Origin: Streptomyces minutiscleroticus
GTDB taxonomy: Bacteria > Actinomycetota > Actinomycetes > Streptomycetales > Streptomycetaceae
Length of the DNA stretch: 64,000 bases
Assembly (NCBI RefSeq): GCF_014650875.1
Contig: NZ_BMVU01000006.1
Span: 62,001 to 126,000, forward strand
Direction of reading: 5' to 3'
The notes beneath the pieces are model-generated. The model saw only the letters and a program-made list of their open reading frames with translations. It was not told where the DNA came from and ran no database searches. How positions within the stretch are numbered: the first letter of the stretch is position 1; every line of letters starts with the position of its first letter. A program made the position numbers and the translations under genes. Shown here piece after piece: positions 44,585 through 53,728 of this stretch.

Positions 44585-45607
44585 ATGAAGGACACGGTTG
44601 TCGAGGTTCCGCGTGCCGGCCGGCGGTCGACGCGCGGCCGGCGCGGGCGCAGGTGGGGGCTGCCGGTCTGCGGCGTCGTGCTCGCCGCGTCCGCCGCCCT
44701 GCTCCTCGTGCGGCTGACGGGGGCCGACGCGGGCACCCCGCTCGCCGTGCCCATGGCGCTCTTTCCCTGCTCGGCCGTCCTCAGCGTGCTGGTGCTGGGC
44801 GTGACGGCCGCCGTTCCGGCCCTGCGGTCGCGTGGGGCCGTCGCCGTCGCCGCGCTCCTGGCGGTGTCCCATCTGGCGCTGCTCCTGCCGCGCTTCACCG
44901 CGGAGGACCGGCCCGTTCCCCCGGGCTCGGCGACACTGCGTGTCGCCACCCTCAACACCGGGCGCGGCGGTGCCGACCCCCACGCACTGGTGGAACTGGT
45001 CCGCCGTGAGCGGATCGACGTGCTGGCTCTGGAAGAGCTCCCGTCGGGCGGTGCGGCCGCCCTCGACAGGGCCGGTCTCCAGGCGCTCCTGCCCCACCGC
45101 GAGCTCCACCCCGAGTACGACTCCTCGCTCTACTCGCGGCGGCCGCTGTCACACGGTGGCACGACGCGCGCCGACACCGCCTGGCCCCAGACCACCGCCG
45201 AGACCACCGTCGGCGGGCGTGCGGTGCGGTTCGTCGCCGTCCACACGTACTACCCCCTCGGAGACGCCGGGCGCTGGACGCGGGACATGACCGCCCTCGC
45301 CTCCCTCGCCCGGCGCGGCGGATCCGACACCGTGTTCCTGGGCGACTTCAACGCCACCCTCGACCACGCCCCGATGCGCACCCTGCTGGCGGCCGGCCTC
45401 ACGGACACCCATGCCGAACTCGGCCGCGGATGGGTCCGCACCTGGCCCGCCGGTCACACTCTCGTGCCGCCCCTGGTCCAGCTGGACCACGTGCTGCACG
45501 GCCCCGGCCTGGCGGGGGTCTCCGTCGGCGAGCACACCCTGCCGGGCACGGACCATCGGGCCGTCGTCGCGGAACTGGCGCTGCTGCCGACGGACCGGAC
45601 CGGCTGA
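44585..45607 (+). CDS. Membrane-anchored endonuclease/exonuclease/phosphatase (EEP) family protein
   Basis: 340 residues from the ATG at 44585; an upstream in-frame ATG at 44546 has a GGAAGG site and is also possible. Three hydrophobic helices lie in the first 110 residues. The EEP domain follows: RVATLNTGRG, LALEEL (metal-binding Glu), FVAVHTYYP, VFLGDFNATLDH and a final GTDHRAVVAEL (Asp-His pair). Many Streptomyces have such three-helix EEP proteins of unknown substrate, acting outside the membrane; phosphodiester or phospholipid hydrolysis is typical of the fold. Confidence 0.8.
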   Translation: MKDTVVEVPRAGRRSTRGRRGRRWGLPVCGVVLAASAALLLVRLTGADAGTPLAVPMALFPCSAVLSVLVLGVTAAVPALRSRGAVAVAALLAVSHLALLLPRFTAEDRPVPPGSATLRVATLNTGRGGADPHALVELVRRERIDVLALEELPSGGAAALDRAGLQALLPHRELHPEYDSSLYSRRPLSHGGTTRADTAWPQTTAETTVGGRAVRFVAVHTYYPLGDAGRWTRDMTALASLARRGGSDTVFLGDFNATLDHAPMRTLLAAGLTDTHAELGRGWVRTWPAGHTLVPPLVQLDHVLHGPGLAGVSVGEHTLPGTDHRAVVAELALLPTDRTG

Positions 45608-45725
45608 CCGGCACGGGGACCGGCCCGGATCCCTCGCGCGCGGACTCCCGGAAACGCCTCGTCGCGGCGCTCCTCCCTGCGCCGCGCTTGTCGTGGAGCG
45701 GCCTTCGGGCGAAGAGGATGGCCCC

Positions 45726-46076
45726 ATGCGGAACATCGTGGTGATCGACGCCCCGTCCAACCTCGGCCTGCGTCCGCCGGCGCCCGGCACCGTTCCCGGA
45801 TGCTACGAACTCGCCGGAGCACTGCGGGACAACGGGATCGTGCGCAGGCTCGGCGCCTCCGAAGGGGGCGTGGTCGTGCCACCGCGCTACGACGTCGACA
45901 GTCCGGACCCCGACGGCCTGATGCCCGGCGAACTCACCGCGCTGCTGCGCCCGCTCGTCCGGTCCCCGCGCTGCGCCGGGCTCGACACCACTGTCTACGA
46001 CCCCGGCCTCGACCCCGACGGGACCGCCGGAGTCCTGCTCACCGACCTGGTGGTGGCCGCCTTCACCGGCCGCTGA
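45726..46076 (+). pseudogene. Arginase-family gene with its catalytic core deleted
   Basis: 116 residues, against about 280 for arginase/agmatinase proteins. Residues 1-55 (VIDAPSNLGLRPPAPGTVPG, then CYELAGALRDNGIV) match the family N-terminus. They run straight into YDVDSPDPDGLMPGELTALL, which matches the late SxDxDxxDP region, and end at the normal C-terminus. The frame is kept. The manganese motifs GGDHS and DAHxD, about 160 residues in between, are absent, and the remaining DVDSPDP is altered. It cannot be a working ureohydrolase. Confidence 0.75.
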
Positions 46077-46218
46077 CAGGGCCAGTGGAGCGGCGACGGG
46101 CCACGGCCGGGACACGGCCGGGACACGTCGTGCCGGCCGGGGCCGCCCGTCCGCCGCTCAGCCCACCGGCGCGAGCACGTTGTGCCGGCGTTCCCCGCAC
46201 AGTGGGGTTCCTCCCCCG

Positions 46219-48090
46219 TCACTGCTCGGCCAGCACGACGACCGCGTCGTCCTCGGCGAGCACGAGCGGAGCCGTCTTGGAGGGGTTGAGGAAGATCCCG
46301 TACAGGGGCGGTTCGTCCCCGTGCCGGGCCAGACGGTAGCCGATGGCCGTCTCTCCTCGTCTGCGCGCGGCCTCGACGACGGTGGCGAAGTTGGCCTCGG
46401 TTCCCGGTACGAGGTAGTCGGACGCCGGCTTGAGGTAGATCTCCGAGTCCTCGGGGTCGAACAGGTCTCTGAACACGGCGTCGAGATGGCGGTTCTCGGT
46501 CAGCTGGGTCAGCATGAGGCTGATCACCTTGGTGCTGACGATGAAGTCGTCGGCCTTGGTGACCTGGGCGACCTCGCGATTGCTGTCGTCGTTCATCTCG
46601 GTGACGATCGAGTACGGGTCCCCGAGCCGGTCCTCGATGTCGCGCAGGTGCAACAGTGTCACCAGCGTCCGGTCGTCGGCCGGTCCCGGTGCGATGCTGT
46701 CGTCGGCCAGCACCACGATGTTCTGGTAGCCGCCGAGGTCCAGTGCCTCCAGCGACGACCTGCGGGTGGGCTCGCAGTGCTTGTACCCCACCGTGAGGTT
46801 GCCCAGGTCCCCGAGCAGTTCCTCCCTCGGCGGCCGGGGCGCGGCGATGTCCAGGACCGAGCCGGGCTCGACGAAACTGCCCAGCAGCGCGACGAGCTTC
46901 GCCGCACGGGAGTTGCTGCCGATCAGGAGCGTGCGGTCGGGCTTCGGCGCGGGGCTGGGGGCCGATGCGATGGCCGACTCCACAATGGTCGGCCGGGTCC
47001 TGGCCGGCCGGATCAGCAGATCGTCCTCCGCGAGGAGGATCAACTGGTCGCCGGCGCCGATGACGGTGTCCATCGCCGGGTTGACCAGTGTCTCTCCGTG
47101 GCTCCTGCGGATCCCGGCCGGGATGCCGAGCTCGTACGCGTTGAGTGCCTCGCCGTAGGTCGAGCCGACCAGCGCGGGCTCGTCGTGGAAGTAGAACTCG
47201 TTGCCGACGAAGCTCAGCAGCTCGTTGAAGACGCTGGACAGCCCCGTCTGCCGGTGCGACTGGGCGACCAGGCGGACGGCGATGTCGTCGGCGTCGATCA
47301 CCAGGGCCGTGTCCCCGGCGGCCAGGCGCGCCGCTGCGACGTTGTCCGAGTCCTGCACGGCGGCCACGACCGTGGGACGGGGACCGCTCCACTTCCGGCT
47401 GTTCAGCAGGAGCAGGACCTTGATGACGTCGATGTCGCTGTCGTCGCCCACCGGAGGCAGCACCATGACCGCCTTGGCCGTGTCGGGGCTGACCAGTTCC
47501 AGGTCGGCCCGTACGAGCGGGTTGCCCGACCGGCAGATGATGCGGGTGCGGCCGGTCACGGGTATCCGTGAGCGGATCGCGTCCTCCATGTCGACCTTGT
47601 CCCGGTCGGCGAGGACCACCACGCAGGAGCGGCTTTCGCTCTGGTTCGCCTCGACCAGCTCCGCGACCACGGTGAACACCTGGTCCGACCAGCCCAGCAC
47701 GATCGTGTGCCCGTGCTCGATCAGGCGCGACCGGCCCTTGCGCAACTCCTGTATCCGGTAGTTCAGACCTGTGGTCAGGACACCGATGAGGGCGCTGACG
47801 ATGAAGATTCCGCCGATGGTCACCGTCAGCATGAGGATCAGGAAGACCGGTCCGCCGGTGTCCCCTCCCATGGTGCCGGGGTCCAGGGTGCGCAGCAGGC
47901 TCATCCACGCCACGCCGAGCCAGCCGCCGTTCTGCTCGGCGTCGGTCGCGGTGAGCGCCATGGCCAATGTCGTGATCACCGTGATGAGGAGGACCGAGGC
48001 CAGGGCGAGCCAGCTGATCAGCGCCGGCGTCCCCCTGTCCATCGTGCCGTCGAACCAGTAGCGGAACCGGTTCCGCAGCCTACCGCGCAC
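46219..48090 (-). CDS. CASTOR/POLLUX-type ion channel protein with RCK-like domains
   Basis: 623 residues from the GTG at 48090, preferred over an ATG at 48114 because GGCAGGAGG lies 8 bases ahead of it. Two membrane helices (ISWLALASVLLITVITTLAM and VFLILMLTVTIGGIFIVSAL) flank a pore-like SLLRTLDPGTMGGD loop. Two Rossmann regulatory domains follow (HTIVLGWSDQVFTVVAEL and RTLLIGSNSRAAKLVALL). This layout matches the bacterial relatives of plant CASTOR/POLLUX channels. It should gate cation flow in response to a cytoplasmic ligand. It is a single gene with 345 bases of non-coding DNA upstream. Confidence 0.85.
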   Translation of the reverse strand: MRGRLRNRFRYWFDGTMDRGTPALISWLALASVLLITVITTLAMALTATDAEQNGGWLGVAWMSLLRTLDPGTMGGDTGGPVFLILMLTVTIGGIFIVSALIGVLTTGLNYRIQELRKGRSRLIEHGHTIVLGWSDQVFTVVAELVEANQSESRSCVVVLADRDKVDMEDAIRSRIPVTGRTRIICRSGNPLVRADLELVSPDTAKAVMVLPPVGDDSDIDVIKVLLLLNSRKWSGPRPTVVAAVQDSDNVAAARLAAGDTALVIDADDIAVRLVAQSHRQTGLSSVFNELLSFVGNEFYFHDEPALVGSTYGEALNAYELGIPAGIRRSHGETLVNPAMDTVIGAGDQLILLAEDDLLIRPARTRPTIVESAIASAPSPAPKPDRTLLIGSNSRAAKLVALLGSFVEPGSVLDIAAPRPPREELLGDLGNLTVGYKHCEPTRRSSLEALDLGGYQNIVVLADDSIAPGPADDRTLVTLLHLRDIEDRLGDPYSIVTEMNDDSNREVAQVTKADDFIVSTKVISLMLTQLTENRHLDAVFRDLFDPEDSEIYLKPASDYLVPGTEANFATVVEAARRRGETAIGYRLARHGDEPPLYGIFLNPSKTAPLVLAEDDAVVVLAEQ

Positions 48091-48264
48091 TGATGAAGCC
48101 TCCTGCCGTCCCATCCGCCGACATGCCCGCCACGGACCGGAACACGCGCACGCCTCCACGCCCCGCCGACGAGCAACACACTTGATCATTTTCGCAGCAC
48201 CTGACGCACCGTCGGTGAAAATCGCGTGTTCGGCTCCGGACGAGAGACTGTGTTGCGCCCCTCG

Positions 48265-48352
48265 CACGGCAGGGTGTCCATCACACGGCAGTGCGCCCCT
48301 CACACGAGGGCGCCCGCGCACGGCAGTGTGTCCCACGTACGGCAGGGTGTCC
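48265..48352. repeat. Four degenerate 15-bp repeats upstream of the channel gene
   Basis: CACGGCAGGGTGTCC and variants start at 48265, 48284, 48319 and 48338, so two pairs at 19-base spacing lie 35 bases apart. Nearer the channel start, ATTTTC (48188-48193) and GAAAAT (48217-48222) face each other in an AT-rich patch that is the likeliest promoter area. No gene is seen between 48091 and 48435. Confidence 0.55.
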
Positions 48353-48435
48353 GCACACAGTGGGCGTTCGACCGCTGCACCTCTCGCAGACGGTCTCCCG
48401 GGGGAGAAGGGGCCGACAACGGGCCTTCGGTGCGC

Positions 48436-48858
48436 TCAGCCCTCGGCCGCCGGCGGGGCGGACCGGCGTACGGGGCCGGTGTCGTGCGCGCCCGCGTCCG
48501 GCCGGGCGGCGGGAGACAGACGGTAGGAGCCGGCCAGGTCCCGCACCTCCGCCGAGAGGACCACCCCGTCCACGCCGCTCACCGGCAGGTGCTTGGCGAC
48601 CAGGGCCAGAATGTCCTCGGACAGGTGCGCCTTGAGCGCTTCAGGACGTCCCGGCATGAGACCGACCTCCACGTGCACGAAGGCCCTCTCCTCGCCCGTG
48701 GCGTCGCCGACGTACGTCTCGGCCGGGCGCAGGAAGGTCTTGCACACGCCTGTCGACCCGGTCTCCTCGAGGACGAGCGGGTGCAGTTCCCTGACCAGGG
48801 CTGCGCGGTCGAGGACGTCGGCCAGCTGTGCGGAGTAGTCGATGGTGAGGTGCGGCAT
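48436..48858 (-). CDS. 5-carboxymethyl-2-hydroxymuconate isomerase-like protein
   Basis: 140 residues from the ATG giving MPHLTIDYSAQL. Proline follows the initiator Met, as in the tautomerase superfamily where Pro1 is the catalytic base. VCKTFLRPAETYVGD and RAFVHVEVGLMPGR fit CHMI (HpaF), which isomerises ring-fission products of homoprotocatechuate. The last 20 residues are an Ala/Pro tail not usual in the family. It stands alone, 4 kb from the ring-cleavage operon, and may serve it. Confidence 0.78.
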   Translation of the reverse strand: MPHLTIDYSAQLADVLDRAALVRELHPLVLEETGSTGVCKTFLRPAETYVGDATGEERAFVHVEVGLMPGRPEALKAHLSEDILALVAKHLPVSGVDGVVLSAEVRDLAGSYRLSPAARPDAGAHDTGPVRRSAPPAAEG

Positions 48859-49335
48859 GACGGACCTTTCACGCGCCATAGTTTCTTCAGGCAACTATTT
48901 TCCCGCATGTCCGCGGTCGCGGGGACCGCGCCGGAGCGCGCCCGGCCCGGCGGCGAGGTCCCGTCCCCGCCGGAACGGCCCGCGCTCGCGCCGGGCGGAC
49001 GGCGGATGCCGTGATGCGCGGGCCTCCGACGCCGCGCTCCGGGAACGCCGGCGCCCGCGGTCGCCCGCCGGGTCCGGCGTCGATGTGAAAAAGGTCGCAG
49101 CGGGCGACACCGTAGGGCTCACGCGCCGCGTCGGCGGAGCGCTCACACGAGAGGACGCCCGATCCTCGCCGCAAACCCACTCCGACCTGCGGCAACCATG
49201 CTCGGCTCCGCCCGGCTGCCACCGTTCGAGGGGCATGACGGCCCTCCCTGTGCCTCCATGGATGGCAGAGGGAACCCCGGGAGATCCAGGAGATCTCCCG
49301 GGAACCGCCGGAGACCGAAGGGGCATGTGCGAGCC
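48859..49335. other. Non-coding region between divergent genes
   Basis: No gene is supported. An AT-rich TAGTTTCTTCAGGCAACTATT segment (near 48879-48899) just ahead of the CHMI-like gene is its likely promoter. The start of the ThDP enzyme at 49336 has only a weak ribosome-binding site. No thiamine riboswitch core was recognised. Confidence 0.4.
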
Positions 49336-51078
49336 ATGGCCAAGCAGAACGTCGCGGAGCAGTTCGTCGACATCCTCGTCCGCGCCGGAGTCGAACGCCT
49401 GTACGGTGTCGTCGGTGACAGCCTCAATCCGGTCGTCGACGCGGTCCGGCGCCATCGCGGCATCGACTGGGTGCACGTCAGGCACGAGGAGACCGCCGCC
49501 TTCGCCGCCGGCGCCGAGGCCCAGGTCACCGGGAAGCCGACCGCGTGCGCCGGCTCCTGCGGTCCCGGGAACCTGCACCTGATCAACGGCCTGTACGACG
49601 CCCACCGCTCCATGGCCCCCGTCCTCGCCCTCGCCTCCCACATCCCCTCCGGCGAGATCGGTCTCGGCTACTTCCAGGAGACCCATCCGGACCGGCTGTT
49701 CCAGGAGTGCAGCCACTACTGCGAGATGATCTCCAGCCCCCGGCAGATGCCCCGGCTGCTGCACACCGCCGTCCAGCACGCCGTCGGGCGCGGCGGCGTC
49801 AGCGTCGTCTCCCTGCCCGGTGACGTCGCGGGCGAGCCCGCCCCGGACAGGGCCACCGAGACGGCCCTGGTCACCTCACGGCCCACCGTCCGTCCCGGTG
49901 ACGCCGAGATCGACCGGCTCGTCGAGCTCGTCGACTCCGCCGACAAGGTCACCCTGTTCTGCGGCAGCGGCACGGCGGGCGCGCACGCCGAGGTCATGGA
50001 ACTGGCGGGGAGGATCAAATCCCCGGTGGGCCACGCCCTGCGCGGCAAGGAGTGGATCCAGTACGACAACCCCTTCGACGTCGGCATGAGCGGCCTGCTC
50101 GGCTACGGCGCGGCCTACGAGGCCACCCACGAGTGCGACCTGCTGCTCCTGCTGGGCACCGACTTCCCGTACAACGCCTTCCTGCCGGACGACGTGGCCA
50201 TCGCCCAGGTCGACGTGCGCCCCGAGCACCTGGGCCGCCGCTCCAAGCTCGACCTGGCGGTGTGGGGCGACGTGAAGGAGACCCTGCACTGCCTGGTCCC
50301 CCGGGTGCGGGAGAAGCGCGACCGCAGGTTCCTCGACCGCATGCTCAAGAAGCACGCGGACGCGCTGGAGGGGGTCGTCAGGGCGTACACCCGCAATGTC
50401 GACAAACACGTTCCGATCCACCCCGAGTACGTGGCGGCGGTCCTGGACGAGGTGGCCGACGACGACGCGGTCTTCACCGTCGACACCGGCATGTGCAACG
50501 TCTGGGGCGCCCGCTACATCACGCCCAACGGGCGGCGCCGCATCATCGGCTCCTTCTCGCACGGCTCGATGGCCAACGCGCTTCCCATGGCGATCGGCGC
50601 CCAGTTCACCGACCGGAACCGGCAGGTCGTCTCCATGTCCGGCGACGGCGGCTTCACCATGCTGATGGGCGACTTCCTCACCCTCGTGCAGTACGACCTG
50701 CCGGTGAAGGTCGTCCTGTTCGACAACTCCTCGCTGGGCATGGTCGAGCTGGAGATGCTGGTCGCCGGGCTGCCCTCGCACGGCACCGCCAACAAGAACC
50801 CCGACTTCGCCGCCGTGGCCCGCGCCTGCGGGGCCTTCGGCGTGCGCGTGGAGCAGCCCAAGGACCTCGCCGGCGCGCTGAAGGACGCCTTCCGGCACCG
50901 GGGGCCCGCCCTCGTCGACGTGGTCACCGACCCCAACGCCCTGTCCATCCCACCGAAGATCAGCGCCGAGATGGTGACCGGGTTCGCCCTGTCCGCCTCG
51001 AAGATCGTGCTGGAGGGCGGGGTCGGCCGGATGCTGCAGATGGCCCGCTCCAACCTGCGCAACGTGCCGCGCCCGTAG
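49336..51078 (+). CDS. ThDP-dependent enzyme, PoxB-like (pyruvate oxidase/dehydrogenase type)
   Basis: 580 residues, normal for the family. RHEETAAFAAGAEA carries the conserved glutamate that activates thiamine. GPGNLHLINGLYDA and QECSHYCEMI follow in the Pyr domain. GDGGFTMLMGDFLTL with LFDNSSLGMVELEM is the GDG-N diphosphate/Mg motif of the C-terminal domain. Between them is an FAD-binding-type middle domain. The best match is pyruvate:quinone oxidoreductase (PoxB), which turns pyruvate into acetate and CO2 at the membrane; acetolactate synthase is a less likely alternative. It stands as a single gene. Confidence 0.85.
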   Translation: MAKQNVAEQFVDILVRAGVERLYGVVGDSLNPVVDAVRRHRGIDWVHVRHEETAAFAAGAEAQVTGKPTACAGSCGPGNLHLINGLYDAHRSMAPVLALASHIPSGEIGLGYFQETHPDRLFQECSHYCEMISSPRQMPRLLHTAVQHAVGRGGVSVVSLPGDVAGEPAPDRATETALVTSRPTVRPGDAEIDRLVELVDSADKVTLFCGSGTAGAHAEVMELAGRIKSPVGHALRGKEWIQYDNPFDVGMSGLLGYGAAYEATHECDLLLLLGTDFPYNAFLPDDVAIAQVDVRPEHLGRRSKLDLAVWGDVKETLHCLVPRVREKRDRRFLDRMLKKHADALEGVVRAYTRNVDKHVPIHPEYVAAVLDEVADDDAVFTVDTGMCNVWGARYITPNGRRRIIGSFSHGSMANALPMAIGAQFTDRNRQVVSMSGDGGFTMLMGDFLTLVQYDLPVKVVLFDNSSLGMVELEMLVAGLPSHGTANKNPDFAAVARACGAFGVRVEQPKDLAGALKDAFRHRGPALVDVVTDPNALSIPPKISAEMVTGFALSASKIVLEGGVGRMLQMARSNLRNVPRP

Positions 51079-51103
51079 GGACCGGCCACAGGACCGGCGG
51101 AGT

Positions 51104-51189
51104 CGGCGGCCGACGGGACCTGCGAGGCCGGCCGCCGACGGGACCTGCGGGGTCGGCCGCCGACGGGACCTGCGGGGTCGGCGGCCGGC
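51104..51189. repeat. 25-bp tandem repeat (three units plus part)
   Basis: Unit CGGCCGCCGACGGGACCTGC plus GGGGT occurs at 51104-51128 (four changes), 51129-51153 and 51154-51178 (identical to each other), followed by a partial unit. It begins 26 bases after the ThDP enzyme stop and lies between convergent genes. Confidence 0.8.
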
Positions 51190-51295
51190 GTCCGGGCGCC
51201 CGTGCTCGCGCGCCTCGCCCGATCGGCCGCGGCAGCCGTAGCGCTGGACGCGGGAGACGCGGCCGAGGCGGGTCGGGGGCACGGCCGGAGCGCCG

Positions 51296-51691
51296 TCACA
51301 GGCCCGCGTGGTCCAGCAGCAGCCTCAGATCCTCCTCCTTCACCCGGGTGACCCCCTGCGGGTGCCGGTTGGAGAGCACGTGCAGCGGGACGGGGTCGCG
51401 GTGCAGCCGCCGGGTCGCCTCCGGATCGAGGGTCGCGGTGACCCGCCACGGCTGGCGAGGGCTGCCGGCCGCCTCGTACGGCTCGTCCTCGATCTCGGCC
51501 ACCGCGGCGATCTCCCGTACCGGGGAGGCGAAGTAGATCCACAAGCGGTCGCCGGGTGCCATGCGCCGCCACCTGGACAGGCACCAGTCCCGGCGAGGCG
51601 CGGTCTCGGCGAGTTCCAGCATGCGGTCCTTGGCGGAGGAGCCGTCTCCCGGAGGGCTGTCCGCGGGTTTCACGATGAACAGCCAGTCCAC
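51296..51691 (-). CDS. EVE/PUA-like domain protein
   Basis: 131 residues from a GTG (VDWLFIVKPAD), chosen because GTGGAGGAACG lies just ahead. A short WLF strand, CLSRWRRMAPGDRLWIYFAS, then VREIAAVAEIEDEP and QPWRVTATL follow the EVE-domain pattern (PUA-like fold). Such domains read modified bases in DNA or RNA and are often linked to restriction or antitoxin functions, but no such genes are adjacent. The substrate is unknown. Confidence 0.55.
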   Translation of the reverse strand: MDWLFIVKPADSPPGDGSSAKDRMLELAETAPRRDWCLSRWRRMAPGDRLWIYFASPVREIAAVAEIEDEPYEAAGSPRQPWRVTATLDPEATRRLHRDPVPLHVLSNRHPQGVTRVKEEDLRLLLDHAGL

Positions 51692-51906
51692 GGACGTTCC
51701 TCCACTCCTGTGTGCCCTGACCCGCGCCGTGCTCTGCGCGGGTCCCCTACGTGGTGCCCGGTACGGAAGCCACCATGCCTGGTGGCGCACAGGCACCGTA
51801 CGCCGCGCCCGAGGACGGTGACGGCCGAACACCGGACGCGGGCCTCGCACCGCGCAGTGCAGGGCGGTGCGAGGCAGGACGATGCGGTGCAGGGCGATGC
51901 GGTGCG

Positions 51907-52515
51907 TCAGTCGCCTCCGCCCCGCCAGACGTTGTCGAAGGCGGCCTCCTCCACGGTCTTCTGCTGCCGCACGGCTTCCAGCTGCACCACCGCGTCGCCG
52001 ACCGCGGCGAGCACCGCCAGGATCCGGTCGTCGGCGATGTCCTGCCCGTCCTGCGCGGGCTCCCTGCGCACCCCCACCGCGGCCGCGAGGTGGGTGAGCA
52101 CGGGATCGTGCGAGGCCCAGCGCTCCCTCGCGCGGCGGCGGGCCCCGGAATCGGTCAGCACCGGCCGCTCGGCCCGCAGCGTCATCCAGCGCGAGCGGCG
52201 CTCGACCTCACCGTCCTCCTCCAGGGCGGCGAGGTACCTCGCGGCCAGCCCGCGCCCCCGGCGCCACAGCCATTCCTCCACCGTCTCGTAGGGCTTCTGC
52301 CGGTCGAGGGCGGCGACGGCCTCCGCCAGCAGGCTGTCGTCCGGACCTCGGTGCGGCTCGGGCACGACACGGTCGCCGTCGACGGTGAGGACCTTGGCGT
52401 CGAGGAGGTCGAGCACCTCGGCTCCCGCGAGGGCGAGCGACAGGTCGCCCTGCTCCACCGGGCTGCCGGGCTGCTCCTCCAGGGCGACGATCATCAAATC
52501 CCGCGCAGTGGTCAT
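51907..52515 (-). CDS. GPP34 (GOLPH3-like) family protein
   Basis: 202 residues from the ATG at 52515. DLMIVALEEQPGSP, then LSLALAGAEVLDLLDAKVL, and a helical remainder match actinobacterial GPP34 proteins, relatives of eukaryotic Golgi phosphoprotein 3. The eukaryotic member binds phosphatidylinositol 4-phosphate; the bacterial role is not known. It is a single gene, on the same strand as its EVE-like neighbour but 215 bases away. Confidence 0.8.
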   Translation of the reverse strand: MTTARDLMIVALEEQPGSPVEQGDLSLALAGAEVLDLLDAKVLTVDGDRVVPEPHRGPDDSLLAEAVAALDRQKPYETVEEWLWRRGRGLAARYLAALEEDGEVERRSRWMTLRAERPVLTDSGARRRARERWASHDPVLTHLAAAVGVRREPAQDGQDIADDRILAVLAAVGDAVVQLEAVRQQKTVEEAAFDNVWRGGGD

Positions 52516-52798
52516 GAACGACTCCAGACAAGAGGGGGCAAGGACACCGGTGCCCACCCGGGCACGTTCGACGCCCCTCGGACATGTCCGGCATGTCCGG
52601 TGCCCGGCTGCGGCGCTTCCTACCACCACCATGAGACCCGAAAAGCCGACGCGCAGCACAGCGATCGCCGGAACGGTGTCCGGTCCGGCCGGCGGTGCGG
52701 ACCTGGCGCAAGCACGACATGGTGTGCGACGAGGAAGGGCGGCGTCCGGCAGTGGGCGCACCGGGCGGTCAGGAGCGGGAGCCGCGCCCCGGCGTGCG

Positions 52799-52824
52799 GA
52801 AGGCCCCGCCGGAGCGGGGCCTTC
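52799..52824 (-). terminator. Rho-independent-like hairpin after the secreted-protein gene
   Basis: GAAGGCCCCGC and GCGGGGCCTTC form a perfect 11-bp stem with a CGGA loop, 53 bases past the stop of the minus-strand gene at 52877. It is the only clear feature in the 361-base gap 52516-52876, which otherwise holds no gene. Confidence 0.75.
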
Positions 52825-52876
52825 GCCGGCTGACCGGCCTGGCGACCGGGGCACGGGCCGGAAGCGCTCCTGAGAG

Positions 52877-53728
52877 CTACTTCACGTCCACGAAGTCACC
52901 GGAGGAGTTGCTGGCACCGGTCGTGGTGTTGCCGCTGTACTGCCAGCGCCACGTGCCGTCCTGGGAGGCGGTCACCGTGGTCTTCAGGTGGCCGGTACTG
53001 CTCGCGGTCACCGACTTGACCGTGGTGTAGGTGCTGGAACCGGCGGGCTTGAACTGCAGCTTCACCGACCGGCCGCCGTAGTTGTCGTAGCGGTGCGCAC
53101 TCCAGTTGGCGCGCTGCACGGTGCCGGTGACAGTGATCTTCTTGCCCTTGGCGACGGGCTCCGGGGAGGCGTTCATGCTCTGGATGCGCGAGGCCCGCTG
53201 GAGGCGGACCGTCGCGGAGAGCAGGTCGGTGTCGTAACCGCCGTTCTTCTTGATGGCCGTACCGAAGGTTTTCCACACGGCGGCGTCACCGTTGACGAGA
53301 CGGTTGCCGTTGCCGCCCGGCATGTCGTCGGGGTCGATGGACATCGTCTCGTCGCAGTCGTGGAAGGTGTAGCCGCCCGCGGAGGACTTGGCACAGCCCC
53401 ACCGGGTCGTGTAGATCGCGAGCGTGTACTCGTTCTTCCCGTAGGTGCCCCGGTAGGCGTTGACCCACCAGCTGTCGAGCGCCACCTTGCTCTTCAGTGT
53501 GTACGTGAACGGCGCCTCGACCACGGCACTGGTGCCGACGACGATGGGCTTGCCGTTGTTGAGCACCACGTTCGAGAACGAGATGTCGCTCTCGGCCGCG
53601 TGCGCGGTCGGCGTCATGAGCCCCCAGCTCACCATCGCCATGCCCCCGGCCGCCGCGGCGGCGGCCGTGCGCCGTGCGGTCGGGGGTCTGTGCCGCTGCG
53701 AGGCAGCAGCCGATGTCGAAGTGATCAA
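52877..53728 (-). CDS. Secreted protein with a C-terminal Ig-like domain
   Basis: 283 residues. The N-terminus is a long signal peptide: basic SQRHRPPTARR, hydrophobic TAAAAAAGGMAMVSWGLM, and an AHA cleavage site near 44, possibly Tat-like with its paired arginines. The mature part is beta-rich, with cysteines at WGCAKS and HDCDE that may pair. The last 90 residues (VAKGKKITVTGTV, then SVKLQFKPAGSSTYTTVKSV, ending TWRWQYSGN) form an Ig-like sandwich of the kind many Streptomyces exported proteins carry. No enzyme motif is seen. Confidence 0.75.
   Translation of the reverse strand: MITSTSAAASQRHRPPTARRTAAAAAAGGMAMVSWGLMTPTAHAAESDISFSNVVLNNGKPIVVGTSAVVEAPFTYTLKSKVALDSWWVNAYRGTYGKNEYTLAIYTTRWGCAKSSAGGYTFHDCDETMSIDPDDMPGGNGNRLVNGDAAVWKTFGTAIKKNGGYDTDLLSATVRLQRASRIQSMNASPEPVAKGKKITVTGTVQRANWSAHRYDNYGGRSVKLQFKPAGSSTYTTVKSVTASSTGHLKTTVTASQDGTWRWQYSGNTTTGASNSSGDFVDVK

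Noticed and set aside
48859..49335. Possible thiamine (TPP) riboswitch ahead of the ThDP enzyme gene
   Set aside because: The conserved CUGAGA and ACCUGA core elements were not found in this stretch.
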